Assembly (NCBI GenBank): GCA_964519955.1
Contig: CAZFLM010000031.1
Span: forward strand, 8,445-72,444
DNA: 64,000 nucleotides
Source of the DNA: CAZFLM01 sp964519955
GTDB lineage: Bacteria > Armatimonadota > Chthonomonadetes > Chthonomonadales > CAJBBX01
Reading direction: 5' to 3'
Positions 49,288-58,466 of this stretch are shown piece by piece (position 1 is the first letter of the stretch; every line of letters starts with the position of its first letter). The notes beneath the pieces were generated by a model that saw nothing but the letters and a program-made list of their open reading frames with translations, did no database searches and was not told where the DNA came from. The position numbers were made by a program, and so were the translations under genes.

Positions 49288-52028
49288 GCCGGCTCGCGAG
49301 GGCGCCGCTGGAGTGGCTGCGTTCGCTCCTGCCGCCGTCGCATCGTGAGTCACTGCTCGAAGCCCTCCTCTCCGCAGACAATCCGATCTCCGTCCGCGAT
49401 AGCCGGCGCTTCGCGCGGCGCGGCGAGCCGTGGCTCTTCCTCGGCGGCGCGTTGGCCATCGTGCTCCTGGTCGTGCTGATCGCGTTCGGCATCGTCTGGT
49501 TCATCCTCCACCACGGCGGCCTGCGCCGGGGCATCCCCGCGTTCCTGGGCGGCAGCCGCGCCGGCCTGTTTGCCGTTGTCGTCTCGGGGGTCCACGCGCT
49601 GACGATCCAGTGGGCCGCCCAGCGCTGGTCCGGGCGGTTCTTCCTCGCCGAGTACCGCCAGAACACGCTGGAGCCGCTCCTGCTGACGCTGACGTCGCCC
49701 TTCGCGCTGGTTGCGCAGGCGGCGGCGCGCCCGCTCCGCATGGGGCTTCTGGCGGCGGCAGCGGGACTGCCCTTCTACGCCCTGGCGCTCACCTGCGGGG
49801 GCATCGGCTGGCTCGACGTGTCCTGCCTCTACGTGCTGTTTGCCATGATGGCGCTGCAGGTGCCGCCGTGGGAGGTGCCCGCCCTGGCGGGAACCGCCTA
49901 CGACGTGGTGAAGAAGACCCACAAGATGCGGCGCTCCAGCACCTGGACCGAGCAGTGGGTCCGCACGCTGCCCTTCCTCATGATCTGGGGCAACGGCTTC
50001 TTCTCCTCCGTCCTTGGGCCGAACTGGCTGTTCGCCCTCGTGGCGCCGCTGTGGCAGGAGCTTCCGCGTGAGGTGACGCGCCTGGCGCCGGCCTTCGTGC
50101 TCTCGTGGCCGCTCATGGTGGCCCGCGTGCTGGCCGTCCCGCTGCCCTTCTACTGCGCCGCGATCCCGCCGATCCTGATCGTTCTGCCCCTGCGCCTCGC
50201 TGGGCGCGTCGTGCGCATCTGGGAGGTGAGCTTCTACCTGAGCGTGGGCGACGTCGAAGAGATGTCCGCTCTGCGCGACTTTCCGGCGTACTGGCGGCTC
50301 CGCGGCGCCTGCTCGTTCGCCACGGCGCTCGCCATCCTCGGCTATGCGTGGACGCCCTACGTGGAGCATGGCCGCACCGCGTACCTGGTTCGGAGCGCGG
50401 GCGGGAGCATCGGCACGGCGCTGGCGGGCCTGGTCTGGCTCTTCGGGGCGTGGGCTGTCCTGGAGACCTGGGGCAGGGCACGGTCCGCCGCGAGGTCCGA
50501 GCAGGATCGGTCCGCCAACGGGAATGGCAATGGCAGCGGGAGTCACCGGTCCGATCGCCTCCGCACGCTTGGCTGGCAGTTTCAGCCGCTGGGGCGGGCC
50601 GCCGTGCTCTACGTCTGCGCGTGCGTGCTGGCGCTCCGGTGGCCCGTGCCGGCCGAGGCCGGGCTGATCGCGGCGCAGTTGGCGGTGCTCGCGGCCGTGG
50701 GCAGCGTGTGGCTGCGCGCCCGTCGGGTGAACGGCTGGTGGTACACGGGCGCGCTCCTGCTGCCCTGGCTGGGGTGGCTGCTGCCCGATGCGCATGCCGG
50801 CGCGCGGATCGCTGCGTTCAGCCCACTCACGGGCCTGCTCGCCCTGGCCGAACCATCGGTGCGCTTCCTGCACTCGGCGGTGCCGGGCGCGCTGATGCCG
50901 AGTTGGGCGATGTCCTGCGTCGCGTCCGGCGCGCTGGGCGTGGTTGCGCTGCTGCTGCGGCGCGTGGCGCCCGTCCACGAGGGGGCGCAGACTCCGGGTA
51001 TTCGGACCTGGCTGCCCGGTGGGCGAGCCGCGACAGCAGGCGAGTTCGCCGCGGCGCCTGGCAGCGCGTTCCCGTTGCCAGGCGGTGTGCCGACGCTGGA
51101 CGCCAAGCCTGCCCAGAGCCGCACGACCCTCGCAGCCCAGGCCAGGCAGCGCCCTCCGAAGCAGGAGTATCCGGTCGCGCAGCGCCTTCTCGGCCTCATC
51201 GGCCGGCGCACGGACAACCCGCTCACGATCAAGGAGGTGCGCGTGCTGCTGCGCGGGCACCTCGGCAGGGCGGAGATCGTGACCTACGCCCTACTGCTGC
51301 TCGGCCCGTTGGCGCTCTGTGTGTACCACCTGAGCGCGATCAGCGAGGAGTTGGCCGCTCTGGGAGCGCTGTTGTTCGGCACCGGTGCCCCTGAGACCGT
51401 GGCGCTGTTCGCGGGCAGCGCGGCGAGCTGGGCGTGCGTACTCGCCCTCATCGTACCGCTGCTCGTGCTGTACCCCTGTGCGGCAGCATTCGTAAAGGAG
51501 CGGGACAAGTCCACGCTGGCGTTCATCCTGTCCACGCCGATGAGCACCTGGCGGATCGTGCTCGGCAAGCTGTGCGGCGCGTCGATGCCCGCATGGACCT
51601 GCTACGCGGTGGGCGCCGCCTGGATTACGGCGCTGTCCGTGCCCGTGGCGTTCGCGGCCGGCCCCGTGCGGTGGCTGGCCGGGCTCGGCGTCGCGCTGTC
51701 ATTGCCGGCGGCCGTCGCGCTGATGTCGGCATCGCTGTCGCTGCTCTTCGGTACGCTGCTGAGGAAGGAGAACGATGCGGGCGTTGTGGCCTTCGTCGTC
51801 CTGCTCGTGGTTGTGTACTTCGGGGGCGTTTTCGGCTTCTACCTGCTGGAGGCGTGCGGCCTGGCGGTATCAGGCGGACCCATCGCGGAGGTACTGCACG
51901 GTGTCGCGCTCGCCATGGCGGCGCTCTCGCTTCTCGTCACGCCCGCCTGCCTGGCGCTCACGTGCTGGCGGATCGAACGCATGCGGCACCGCGACATGGC
52001 CACGGAGGGCGCTGGGAAGCCGGCGTAG
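49284..52028 (+). CDS. Fused ABC-2 type permease-like membrane protein
   Basis: A 914-residue protein with about 18-20 membrane helices in two related halves. Both have a cytosolic entry followed by a coupling-helix-like motif: YRQNTLEPLLLTLTSPF in the first half and VKERDKSTLAFILSTPMSTW followed by RIVLGKL in the second, the pattern of ABC-2 permeases. Between them is a long polar linker (about residues 395-430 and again 575-650, rich in Gly, Asn and Pro). No ATP-binding subunit is encoded nearby. Substrate unknown. Translation is coupled to the GNAT gene. Confidence 0.75.
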   Translation: MSRLARAPLEWLRSLLPPSHRESLLEALLSADNPISVRDSRRFARRGEPWLFLGGALAIVLLVVLIAFGIVWFILHHGGLRRGIPAFLGGSRAGLFAVVVSGVHALTIQWAAQRWSGRFFLAEYRQNTLEPLLLTLTSPFALVAQAAARPLRMGLLAAAAGLPFYALALTCGGIGWLDVSCLYVLFAMMALQVPPWEVPALAGTAYDVVKKTHKMRRSSTWTEQWVRTLPFLMIWGNGFFSSVLGPNWLFALVAPLWQELPREVTRLAPAFVLSWPLMVARVLAVPLPFYCAAIPPILIVLPLRLAGRVVRIWEVSFYLSVGDVEEMSALRDFPAYWRLRGACSFATALAILGYAWTPYVEHGRTAYLVRSAGGSIGTALAGLVWLFGAWAVLETWGRARSAARSEQDRSANGNGNGSGSHRSDRLRTLGWQFQPLGRAAVLYVCACVLALRWPVPAEAGLIAAQLAVLAAVGSVWLRARRVNGWWYTGALLLPWLGWLLPDAHAGARIAAFSPLTGLLALAEPSVRFLHSAVPGALMPSWAMSCVASGALGVVALLLRRVAPVHEGAQTPGIRTWLPGGRAATAGEFAAAPGSAFPLPGGVPTLDAKPAQSRTTLAAQARQRPPKQEYPVAQRLLGLIGRRTDNPLTIKEVRVLLRGHLGRAEIVTYALLLLGPLALCVYHLSAISEELAALGALLFGTGAPETVALFAGSAASWACVLALIVPLLVLYPCAAAFVKERDKSTLAFILSTPMSTWRIVLGKLCGASMPAWTCYAVGAAWITALSVPVAFAAGPVRWLAGLGVALSLPAAVALMSASLSLLFGTLLRKENDAGVVAFVVLLVVVYFGGVFGFYLLEACGLAVSGGPIAEVLHGVALAMAALSLLVTPACLALTCWRIERMRHRDMATEGAGKPA

Positions 52029-52083
52029 GTCGGGCAGATCCGAGGCGCGACAGTGATGGAGCGCGTGGCCGGCAAGCCGCGCG

Positions 52084-53388
52084 TCAGTCCTCGACGCGGA
52101 GCCAGTTCTCGAGGGAGTCGACGACCGGCAGCTCGCGGATGCGGGCCAGGGCCGCGCGCATGTTGGCCTCCAGCACGCGGTGGGTGACCCAGACGATCTC
52201 GGCCTGGTCCTCGCGCGTCGCCTTCTGCACCACGGTCTCGATGGAGACGCTGCACTCGCCCAGCACGCCCGCCACCGCCGCCAGCACGCCGGGATTGTCG
52301 CGCACGAGCATGCGCACGTAGTACTTCGTCTGCACCGCGTCCATCGGCACCATGCGGCGGTTGAGGAAGCTCGCGCCGGGGATGCGGCCCGTGGCGCCGG
52401 TCTGGATGTTGCGGCAGATGTCCACGATGTCGCCGACGACGGCGCTGCCGGTGGGCATCATGCCCGCGCCCCGGCCGAAGAACATCACGTCGCCCACGGC
52501 GTCGCCGCGCACCAGGATCGCGTTGTACACATCGTTGGTCGAGGCGAGGGGGTGGGGGGCCGGAACCAGCGCCGGGTGGACGCGCGCCTGGATCTCCTCG
52601 TCGCCGCACCGCGCCGCGATGGCCAGCAGCTTGATGACGTAGCCCAGGTCGCGGGCGCACTCGATGTCGCGCGAGGTGATGTGCGAGATGCCCTCGACGT
52701 ACACCTCGTTCACGCGCACCCGGGTGGTGAACGCCAGCGAGGCGAGGATGGCCAGCTTGTACTGGGCGTCGAACCCGCCCACGTCGCTCGTCGGGTCGGC
52801 CTCCGCATAGCCCAGCGACTGGGCCTCGCGCAGCACCGCGTCGAACTCCGCCCCTTCGCGAGTCATGCGCGTGAGGATGTAGTTCGTCGTCCCGTTGACG
52901 ATCCCCTTGACCTCGTTGATCGCGTTGCCGGCCAGCGAGCTGCGCAGAGGCTGGATGATGGGGATGCCGCCGGCCACGGAGCCCTCGTAGAGGAAGTCGA
53001 GCCGCTTGCGGTCCGCCAGCTCGATGATCTCCGCGCCCTCTTTGGCGATCAGCTCCTTGTTCGCGCTGACCACGTGCTTGCCCGCCGCCAGCGCCCGCAG
53101 CACATACTCGCGCGCCGGGCTCACCCCGCCGATCAGCTCGCAGACGATGTCGATCTCGGGGTCGTCCACCACGTCGACGGGGTTGTTCGTGAGGATCTCG
53201 CGCGGCACAGCCACGGCGCGGCGCTTCTGCAGATCGCGAACGGCCACGCGGCGCACCTCGATGTGGGCGCCGACCTTGTGCTCAATGGCGTCGCGGTTCT
53301 GCTCCAGCAGCGCGTACGTGCCCGAGCCCACGGTGCCCAGGCCCAGGAAGCCGATGCGTATGGTGTCTTTGCGAGATGTGGGTTCCAC
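52084..53388 (-). CDS. hom: Homoserine dehydrogenase
   Basis: A 434-residue enzyme of Thr/Met synthesis reducing aspartate semialdehyde. N-terminal NAD(P) fold IRIGFLGLGTVGSG; substrate domain with VSANKELIA, YEGSVAGGIPIIQPLR and AEADPTSDVGGFDAQYKLAI; C-terminal ACT domain (YVRMLVRDNPGVLAAVAGVLG) for feedback control. The start is GTG at 53388 with only a weak ribosome site. accB lies 78 bp upstream on the same strand. Confidence 0.96.
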   Translation of the reverse strand: MEPTSRKDTIRIGFLGLGTVGSGTYALLEQNRDAIEHKVGAHIEVRRVAVRDLQKRRAVAVPREILTNNPVDVVDDPEIDIVCELIGGVSPAREYVLRALAAGKHVVSANKELIAKEGAEIIELADRKRLDFLYEGSVAGGIPIIQPLRSSLAGNAINEVKGIVNGTTNYILTRMTREGAEFDAVLREAQSLGYAEADPTSDVGGFDAQYKLAILASLAFTTRVRVNEVYVEGISHITSRDIECARDLGYVIKLLAIAARCGDEEIQARVHPALVPAPHPLASTNDVYNAILVRGDAVGDVMFFGRGAGMMPTGSAVVGDIVDICRNIQTGATGRIPGASFLNRRMVPMDAVQTKYYVRMLVRDNPGVLAAVAGVLGECSVSIETVVQKATREDQAEIVWVTHRVLEANMRAALARIRELPVVDSLENWLRVED

Positions 53389-53466
53389 TGCGTTCGATGA
53401 CCGATGTGCGCGGCCCGGCTGCGCAGGCCCTGTGGGTATGAGCTGGATGCTGCGCCCGATGCGGGA

Positions 53467-53907
53467 CTAGGCGGGCTGCAGGAACAGAATGGGCTCGCCC
53501 TGGCGGATGAGGTGGCCGTTCTCCGCGGCGATGCGGGTTACCACGCCGCCGCGCTCGGCCGGCACCTCCGAGAACACCTTCATCGCCTCGATGATGCCGA
53601 TCGTCTGGCCCGGCTCGATGGTGTCGCCGGCCTCGACGAACGGGGGCTCATCCGGGCTCGATGAGCGATAGAACACGCCGACCATCGGGGCCGTCAGCGG
53701 CACGCCCTCGTCCACCGCGGCGCCATCGGCCTCCGCCTGGCCCGCCGCTTGCGATGGCACGTAGCGCACCGCCTGCGAGCCGGGCTTCGCGCCGCGCACC
53801 GCGATGCGGCGGTCCCCGTCCTCGACCACAAGCTCCGACAGATGCCGGCTCTCGACCAGGTGGATCAAGCGTGCGATGTCGTCCAGTTCAAACGAGGTGT
53901 CCGACAT
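53467..53907 (-). CDS. accB: Biotin carboxyl carrier protein of acetyl-CoA carboxylase
   Basis: A 146-residue BCCP. The N-terminal 40 residues form the AccC-binding region, a Ala/Gly-rich linker follows, and the C-terminal biotinyl domain has Lys110 in the EAMKVFSE motif plus the thumb region SSPDEPPFVEAGD. accC, which usually follows accB, is absent; hom follows instead. Start ATG at 53907. Confidence 0.95.
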   Translation of the reverse strand: MSDTSFELDDIARLIHLVESRHLSELVVEDGDRRIAVRGAKPGSQAVRYVPSQAAGQAEADGAAVDEGVPLTAPMVGVFYRSSSPDEPPFVEAGDTIEPGQTIGIIEAMKVFSEVPAERGGVVTRIAAENGHLIRQGEPILFLQPA

Positions 53908-53971
53908 GGCAGACGATGGCCCTCCAAATAGCGCGAGGCGGGCGACCGATCGCCTCACCTCGCTCCCGCGC

Positions 53972-54000
53972 AGTATACCACTCGCCCTCCGGAGCGTCAA
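53972..54000 (-). promoter_or_regulatory. Promoter for accB-hom
   Basis: On minus, TTGACG at 54000-53995 and TATACT at 53977-53972, 17-nt spacer, about 65 nt before the accB start. Confidence 0.72.
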
Positions 54001-54080
54001 TACGTGGCGGGCGCGCAGGAATGGCCGCTCCCCATGCCGAAACGCGGTCGGGTACCACCCCTCGAGGAGCGCCGCGCGCC

Positions 54081-54623
54081 ATGTCCCAAGCATCCGGCCG
54101 CATCGTCTGTCCGCAGTGCGGAGCCAACAACTTCGACACCGTGACGGCCTGCTGGAAGTGCAGCGCGGCTCTACCGTCGCCGGCCGCCGCGGCTGCGCCA
54201 CCTCGCCAGTCGCCGGCGCCGCAGCGCCCCCAGGCCGGCACCGCATCCCAGGTACCCCAGGCCCCCGCGCCGGCCGTCAACCCGATGGAGGCAATGGCCT
54301 ACCGCGGAGCGGCGGCGGCCGGCGTGCTCGGCAACCCGAGGGCGTCCAACCGCGCGGCGATGTGGCTCGGCCTGCTGATGCCCTACTTCGGCCTACCCAT
54401 CGGCCTGGCGTTCGTCATGTGCGACGACCGCCGCCGCCAGGAGGTCGGCCGCATCTGCATCTGGTGGAGCATCCTCTCCCTGGCCGTCCACCTCCTGCTG
54501 TCCTTCGTGGCAATGCTGGGGACGCGCGAGTACCTCACGACGATCCTCAACCAGATCCTGTCCCAGGCGAAGCGCTCCGCAGACGGCGGGGGCGGCATGG
54601 AGATGAACTGGTTGGGCTTGTAG
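54081..54623 (+). CDS. Zinc-ribbon membrane protein
   Basis: A 180-residue protein with an N-terminal Cys4 zinc ribbon (CPQCGANNFDTVTACWKCSA, Cys at 10, 13, 24 and 27), a Pro/Ala/Gln-rich linker of about 40 residues and two membrane helices (about 90-112 and 125-145). The layout is common in small bacterial membrane proteins of unknown role. ATG at 54081 is preceded by GAGGAG at 12 nt. Confidence 0.72.
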   Translation: MSQASGRIVCPQCGANNFDTVTACWKCSAALPSPAAAAAPPRQSPAPQRPQAGTASQVPQAPAPAVNPMEAMAYRGAAAAGVLGNPRASNRAAMWLGLLMPYFGLPIGLAFVMCDDRRRQEVGRICIWWSILSLAVHLLLSFVAMLGTREYLTTILNQILSQAKRSADGGGGMEMNWLGL

Positions 54624-54624
54624 C

Positions 54625-54900
54625 GGGTGGTGCGGGCGTCCCTGCGCGTCCCTGGTACCCCGCGCCCTGGAGGGTCGGCCTCCGTGCCGACCGCATCCCG
54701 CCAGGCAGCAGCGCCGAGGTGGTGCGCGCGCCCCGCCCGTCCCTGGTACCCCGCGCCCTGGAGGGTCGGCCTTCGTTCCGACCGCGTCCCGGTCCTGCAG
54801 CCGCGCCGTGGTGGGGCGGGCGTCCCTGCCTGTGCTTGGTACCTCGCCGCCCTGGAGGGTCGGCCTCCGTGCCGACCGCGTCGCGCCCCGGTGGCGCCCA
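54625..54900. repeat. Family A repeat array, third variant
   Basis: About three units of roughly 90 bp. Hairpin 1 (GGTCGGC-ctccgt-GCCGACC) is intact in the first and third, and slightly changed in the second (cttcgt, TTCCGACC). Hairpin 2 is more worn, with TGGTACCCCGCGCCCTGGAGG as a linker. It fills the gap between convergent genes ending at 54623 and 54914. Confidence 0.85.
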
Positions 54901-54913
54901 CCGGCAGGCCCAC

Positions 54914-55753
54914 CTACCCCTGGCGCGTCGCCGGCGCGTCGTAGCTCGCGCAGGCCATGCCGAAGTACGTCGGGGCTTCGTACGATAGCAGCTCCGGCCG
55001 CAGGTCCGACCCCTCCAGCGCCCCGTGCAGCATCAGCGTCTGCCAGAAGCTATCCGCCATCGCGGCCTCGATCCAGTCCGACCGCCAGTAGCGCAGGCTG
55101 TTCAGCGCCCCCTCCCGCACCGTCCGGCAGAACGCCCGGTCGTACGTCGCCGAGGTCGGCGAGAACCCGTAGGGCCCGTCCTCCGCATGCCCGTGCCCCT
55201 GGTCCGCGCTGCAGATCACCGCGATGCGCCGCCCGACGAGCGCGGCTGCCTCCACCGTCGCCCTGCCGAAGTCCACCAGGCTGCGCCGCGGCAGGGACCG
55301 GTCCGGGCACACAACCACCACGTTCGGACGCGGTTCCCAGCGGGCGCCCATGTACCACAGCGGGATCACCGCGCCCCAGTCCATCGGGAACGCGAGCATC
55401 GGGTGCCCACGCTCGTCGTAGCCGGCCTCGGCAACGGGCACTCCCTTCTGCCGCGCCAGGTGCGCCAGGCCGAGCGCCAGCTCCAGGTCCAGAGGCATTG
55501 CCGCCTCGATGCGCTGCCCGTCGTCCCCGTCCAATGTCCCGATCGCCACGCGCGCGACGCTGACGCACATGTGGCCCTCGATGCAGATGCCGTGCGGCGT
55601 GTAGACGACGACCGTCTCGGGCGCGGCGGCGCGGCACCGGCGGCCCAGGACCTCCATCGCCGCGCGCGTGCGCTCCATGCGACTCAGGTTCCCGTTGGCC
55701 AACTCGGCGATGATCTCGCCGCCGTGCGGGGCGATACAGGCCCAGGTGAGCAT
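54914..55753 (-). CDS. LigB-type class III extradiol dioxygenase-like protein
   Basis: A 279-residue LigB-superfamily protein. Metal-binding His candidates are in CIAPHGGEII (near the N-terminus) and VVYTPHGICIEGH; further conserved parts are AGYDERGHPMLAFPMDWG, IPLWYMGAR and CSADQGHGHAEDGPYG. It could be an aromatic-ring dioxygenase or a MEMO-like relative; no aromatic pathway genes are nearby. The ATG at 55753 has GGAG 6 nt upstream; an ATG at 55765 is the alternative. 55754-55938 holds no recognised feature. Confidence 0.82.
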   Translation of the reverse strand: MLTWACIAPHGGEIIAELANGNLSRMERTRAAMEVLGRRCRAAAPETVVVYTPHGICIEGHMCVSVARVAIGTLDGDDGQRIEAAMPLDLELALGLAHLARQKGVPVAEAGYDERGHPMLAFPMDWGAVIPLWYMGARWEPRPNVVVVCPDRSLPRRSLVDFGRATVEAAALVGRRIAVICSADQGHGHAEDGPYGFSPTSATYDRAFCRTVREGALNSLRYWRSDWIEAAMADSFWQTLMLHGALEGSDLRPELLSYEAPTYFGMACASYDAPATRQG

Positions 55754-55938
55754 GCGACACTCCATGGTGGGGGATCGGGCTGCGGGGTGATCGCCCGTCC
55801 CTGTTCGTGCGCACAGGTTGGGCGGGCGATCGGCGGATTCCTGCGCCGCTCGTCCTGGGTGGGGCACACACAGAAGAGCGGGCCCCAGTGACGCAGGGCC
55901 CGCTCTGTCCCGAGATGCGGATCGTAGGACTGGCGGTA

Positions 55939-56385
55939 CTAGTCCGAGTCTTTCCCCGGAATGAACACGCCGTGGTCGCTGCCGCTGGCGCTTGCGCTGC
56001 CGCTGGCCGCGGTCAGGTCAGGGGCGCTGCCATGGCCCGGGCACGCAATCCCGATCTGGTTGGTGGTCGAGTCGACCGTGTACAGGTAGGAGCCTGCGTT
56101 GGCCGGGCACGACGGCAGGGCCTGCAGGTCGGCGTTCGCGTCAGTCGTCAGGTCAGCGAGTGCGGCCGGATAGGCATGGGTCGCGCTGCGGGTCCGGTAG
56201 GCCTGGCACGCATTGGCGATGGTCTGCATGTTGGCGCGGCAGGTCTTCTTCTGCGAGTCGGAGACGGCGCCCAGGTAGAGCGGGAGAGCCACCGCCATCA
56301 GGATGGCGAGCACCAAGATAACGACGAGGAGCTCGACAAGCGTGAACCCCTTGCGGTTCGGTTTGCGGGTATGGAACACGTACAT
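55939..56385 (-). CDS. Type IV pilin/pseudopilin (second copy)
   Basis: A 148-residue prepilin. After a basic leader the class III signal reads RKGFTLVELLVVILVLAILM, with cleavage expected after Gly13 and Glu at mature position 5. The helix continues to SQKKTCRANM. The C-terminal globular part has Cys at LPSCPAN and IACPGHG and a Ser/Ala-rich loop, ending GVFIPGKD. AAGGTGG precedes the ATG. It is the last gene of the pilus unit and lies after a 347-bp leader. Confidence 0.9.
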   Translation of the reverse strand: MYVFHTRKPNRKGFTLVELLVVILVLAILMAVALPLYLGAVSDSQKKTCRANMQTIANACQAYRTRSATHAYPAALADLTTDANADLQALPSCPANAGSYLYTVDSTTNQIGIACPGHGSAPDLTAASGSASASGSDHGVFIPGKDSD

Positions 56386-56732
56386 GCTTTTCCACCTTGT
56401 TGTGTTGCGGGCCTCTGGAGAGGCGTCTGGGTCTGCACCCGAATGTCTCGACCAGTCCTCGGTGCCCGGAGTACGGCAAGCTTGTTCCACGGGCGGGAGG
56501 CACACCGTACTCTGAGTTGTGCGAGCTTCGCCTCGCTCCGCGACGATGTTCCCGTGGTTAGGGATTTCCAGAGCCTCGCCGTAGGTCAGCCGCCCACTTC
56601 GGGCGAGATCTCGCTTCCTCGTGCCCAGCGTTGCACCGCTTTCTGCAACGCCGCTCTCTACACGCTTATTCCACACTCTTGCCGGCACCATAACCAGTTT
56701 CTTGCGGCGACCGGCGCCCGTGGGGCTCGCGC
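56386..56732 (-). other. Structured leader region between the two pilin genes
   Basis: 347 bp with no convincing gene. Inverted repeats seen: GCGTTGCA/TGCAACGC (8 bp, loop 8) at 56628-56651, CGCCC/GGGCG (loop 5) near 56590-56605, GCGAG/CTCGC (loop 6) near 56520-56540, and GTACGG/CCGTAC spaced by about 28 nt nearer the second pilin. No known riboswitch is recognised. It may be a 5' regulatory leader or an RNA processing region. Confidence 0.45.
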
Positions 56733-57149
56733 TCACTCGTGATCCAGGCCCGGCACGAAGGAGCCGTGGTTGGTGCACTCGACGATGATGCCCCCTGCGG
56801 GCACCGTCTTCCCGTCCACCGACGACGCCGTGCCGTATTCCGTAACCGTATAGGTGCCCCCGCCCGGGCACAACGGCGTCTTGCCCAGCTCTGTGTACTG
56901 CGCCGAGATCGAGTCGCCGGACAATGCGCCAGTGGCGTCGTAGGACGTGTGGCCTATCCGGTACGCCTCGGCCGCCGCCACGATCGTGTGCATGTTCGCG
57001 CGGCACGTCTTCTTCTGGCTGTCGTCCACCGCGGCAAGGTACAGCGGCACCGCGATGGCCATGAGGACCGCCAGGATGAGGATCACCACCAGCAGCTCAA
57101 CCAAGGTGAAGGCCGCGCGCCGGCCTGTTGGTCGCGTTGGGTTCTTCAT
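56733..57149 (-). CDS. Type IV pilin/pseudopilin (first copy)
   Basis: A 138-residue prepilin with signal AAFTLVELLVVILILAVLM; the residue before Phe is Ala instead of Gly, less usual for prepilin peptidase. The segment VPLYLAAVDDSQKKTCRANM is nearly the same as in the second copy, and the Cys positions (TCRANM, PLCPGG, VECTNHG) and the GSFVPGLD end also agree, so the two are paralogues. AGGAG lies 8 nt before the ATG. It begins 81 bp after pilC. Confidence 0.88.
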   Translation of the reverse strand: MKNPTRPTGRRAAFTLVELLVVILILAVLMAIAVPLYLAAVDDSQKKTCRANMHTIVAAAEAYRIGHTSYDATGALSGDSISAQYTELGKTPLCPGGGTYTVTEYGTASSVDGKTVPAGGIIVECTNHGSFVPGLDHE

Positions 57150-57230
57150 TTGGACTCTCCTGCGGCCCGCCGCCGGCAGATGCCGGTCTGTTCCGCGCAT
57201 CCGCCGGCGTGGGCACCTATCCACGTAACC

Positions 57231-58445
57231 CTACTTCTTGATGACCTTCGTCAGGGTAAAGATCGGCATGTACAGCGCCATCAGCACGAACCCGACGATG
57301 ACGCCCAGGACTACAGTCAGAAGCGGCTCGAGCAAGCGCGTTAGTCGCTCCACGGCGTACTCGATGTCGCGGTCGTAGAAGGTGGTGACCTGACGCAGCA
57401 TCTCGTCCATGTTGCCCGAGTCTTCGCCCGCTGCGATCATGCGTGTCACCATCGACGGGAACTGCCCGCTCTGCTCGAGTGGCACGGACAGCTTGACGCC
57501 CTCGTTCACCTTCTGCACGGTGTCCACGATCACGTCCAGGAACACGGTGTTGCCGGTCACCCGCGCCGAGGTCTGCAGGCCCGAGATGATGGGCACGCCG
57601 GCCGAGATCATGGCGCTGAATGTGCGCGTCAGGCGCGAGATCGCGATCTTCCGGTTCAGCGGGCCAAGGAGCGGCATCTTCAGCTTGAGGCGGTCGCACG
57701 CCCGCCGCCCGCTCTTGGTGTTCTGCCAACGCTTCAGCAGCTTCACCGCCCCGAACGCCCCGGCAATCAGGAGGTACCAGTAGGAGCGGATCGCCACGCT
57801 CAGCATCAGCAGCATCATCGTTGGCGCAGGCAGCTTCGCGTGGAACTGGTCGTAGACGCTGGCGAACACCGGCACCACGAACGTGAGCAGGAAGAACACG
57901 ACGCCGCCCGCCGTGACGAGCACCGCGATCGGGTAGACGAAGGCCGACTTCACCTTCTCCCGGAGCTGCTGCTCCTTGTCGAGCTGCTCAGCCGCCACCT
58001 GCAGCGTCTCGTCCAGCGCTCCAGCCACCTCGCCCGCGCTCACCAGGGAGAGGTACAGCTCCGAGAAGATCTTTGGGTGCTTGGCCAGCGCTTCGGTGAG
58101 GGTCGATCCCGCCAGCACATCGCTCCTGACCTCGTTCAGGACGCTCTTCAGGGCCAACTGCGTCGTCTGCCCGGCAAGTGTATAGAGGCACTCGACCAGA
58201 GGCAGCCCGGCCCGAACCAGAGTGGCGAACTGGCGGCTCATCACCACCATGTCGCCCAGGCCCACCTTCTTGCGCTTGAAGAGGCCCGACTGCTGGGCAG
58301 GGGCGTCCCGCTTCACCGAGACAGTGGTGACGAACAGCTCCTTGCGCCGCAGTTGGTCGCGCACCGACTGCTCGTCGGCGCCCGCCAACCAGCCCTTCAC
58401 CTGTTTTCCCGCGCGGTCGCGCGCAACGTACTCAAAGTTCGGCAT
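57231..58445 (-). CDS. Type IV pilus / type II secretion inner-membrane protein PilC/GspF
   Basis: A 404-residue platform protein with two T2SSF domains (about 70-193 and 273-395). Seen: MVVMSRQFATLVRAGLPLVECL, GEVAGALDETLQ, the membrane segment AVLVTAGGVVFFLLTFVVPVF, RLTRTFSAMISAGVPIISGL, AAGEDSGNMDEML and the C-terminal helix. It anchors the assembly ATPase at the membrane. It starts 21 bp after pilB stops. Confidence 0.95.
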   Translation of the reverse strand: MPNFEYVARDRAGKQVKGWLAGADEQSVRDQLRRKELFVTTVSVKRDAPAQQSGLFKRKKVGLGDMVVMSRQFATLVRAGLPLVECLYTLAGQTTQLALKSVLNEVRSDVLAGSTLTEALAKHPKIFSELYLSLVSAGEVAGALDETLQVAAEQLDKEQQLREKVKSAFVYPIAVLVTAGGVVFFLLTFVVPVFASVYDQFHAKLPAPTMMLLMLSVAIRSYWYLLIAGAFGAVKLLKRWQNTKSGRRACDRLKLKMPLLGPLNRKIAISRLTRTFSAMISAGVPIISGLQTSARVTGNTVFLDVIVDTVQKVNEGVKLSVPLEQSGQFPSMVTRMIAAGEDSGNMDEMLRQVTTFYDRDIEYAVERLTRLLEPLLTVVLGVIVGFVLMALYMPIFTLTKVIKK

Positions 58446-58466
58446 ATGCCTTACTCCCGCGGATGC

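Noticed and set aside
56386..56732. c-di-GMP-I riboswitch before a pilin gene
   Set aside because: The conserved GGAC...GCAAAGCC core and tetraloop-receptor pattern could not be found.
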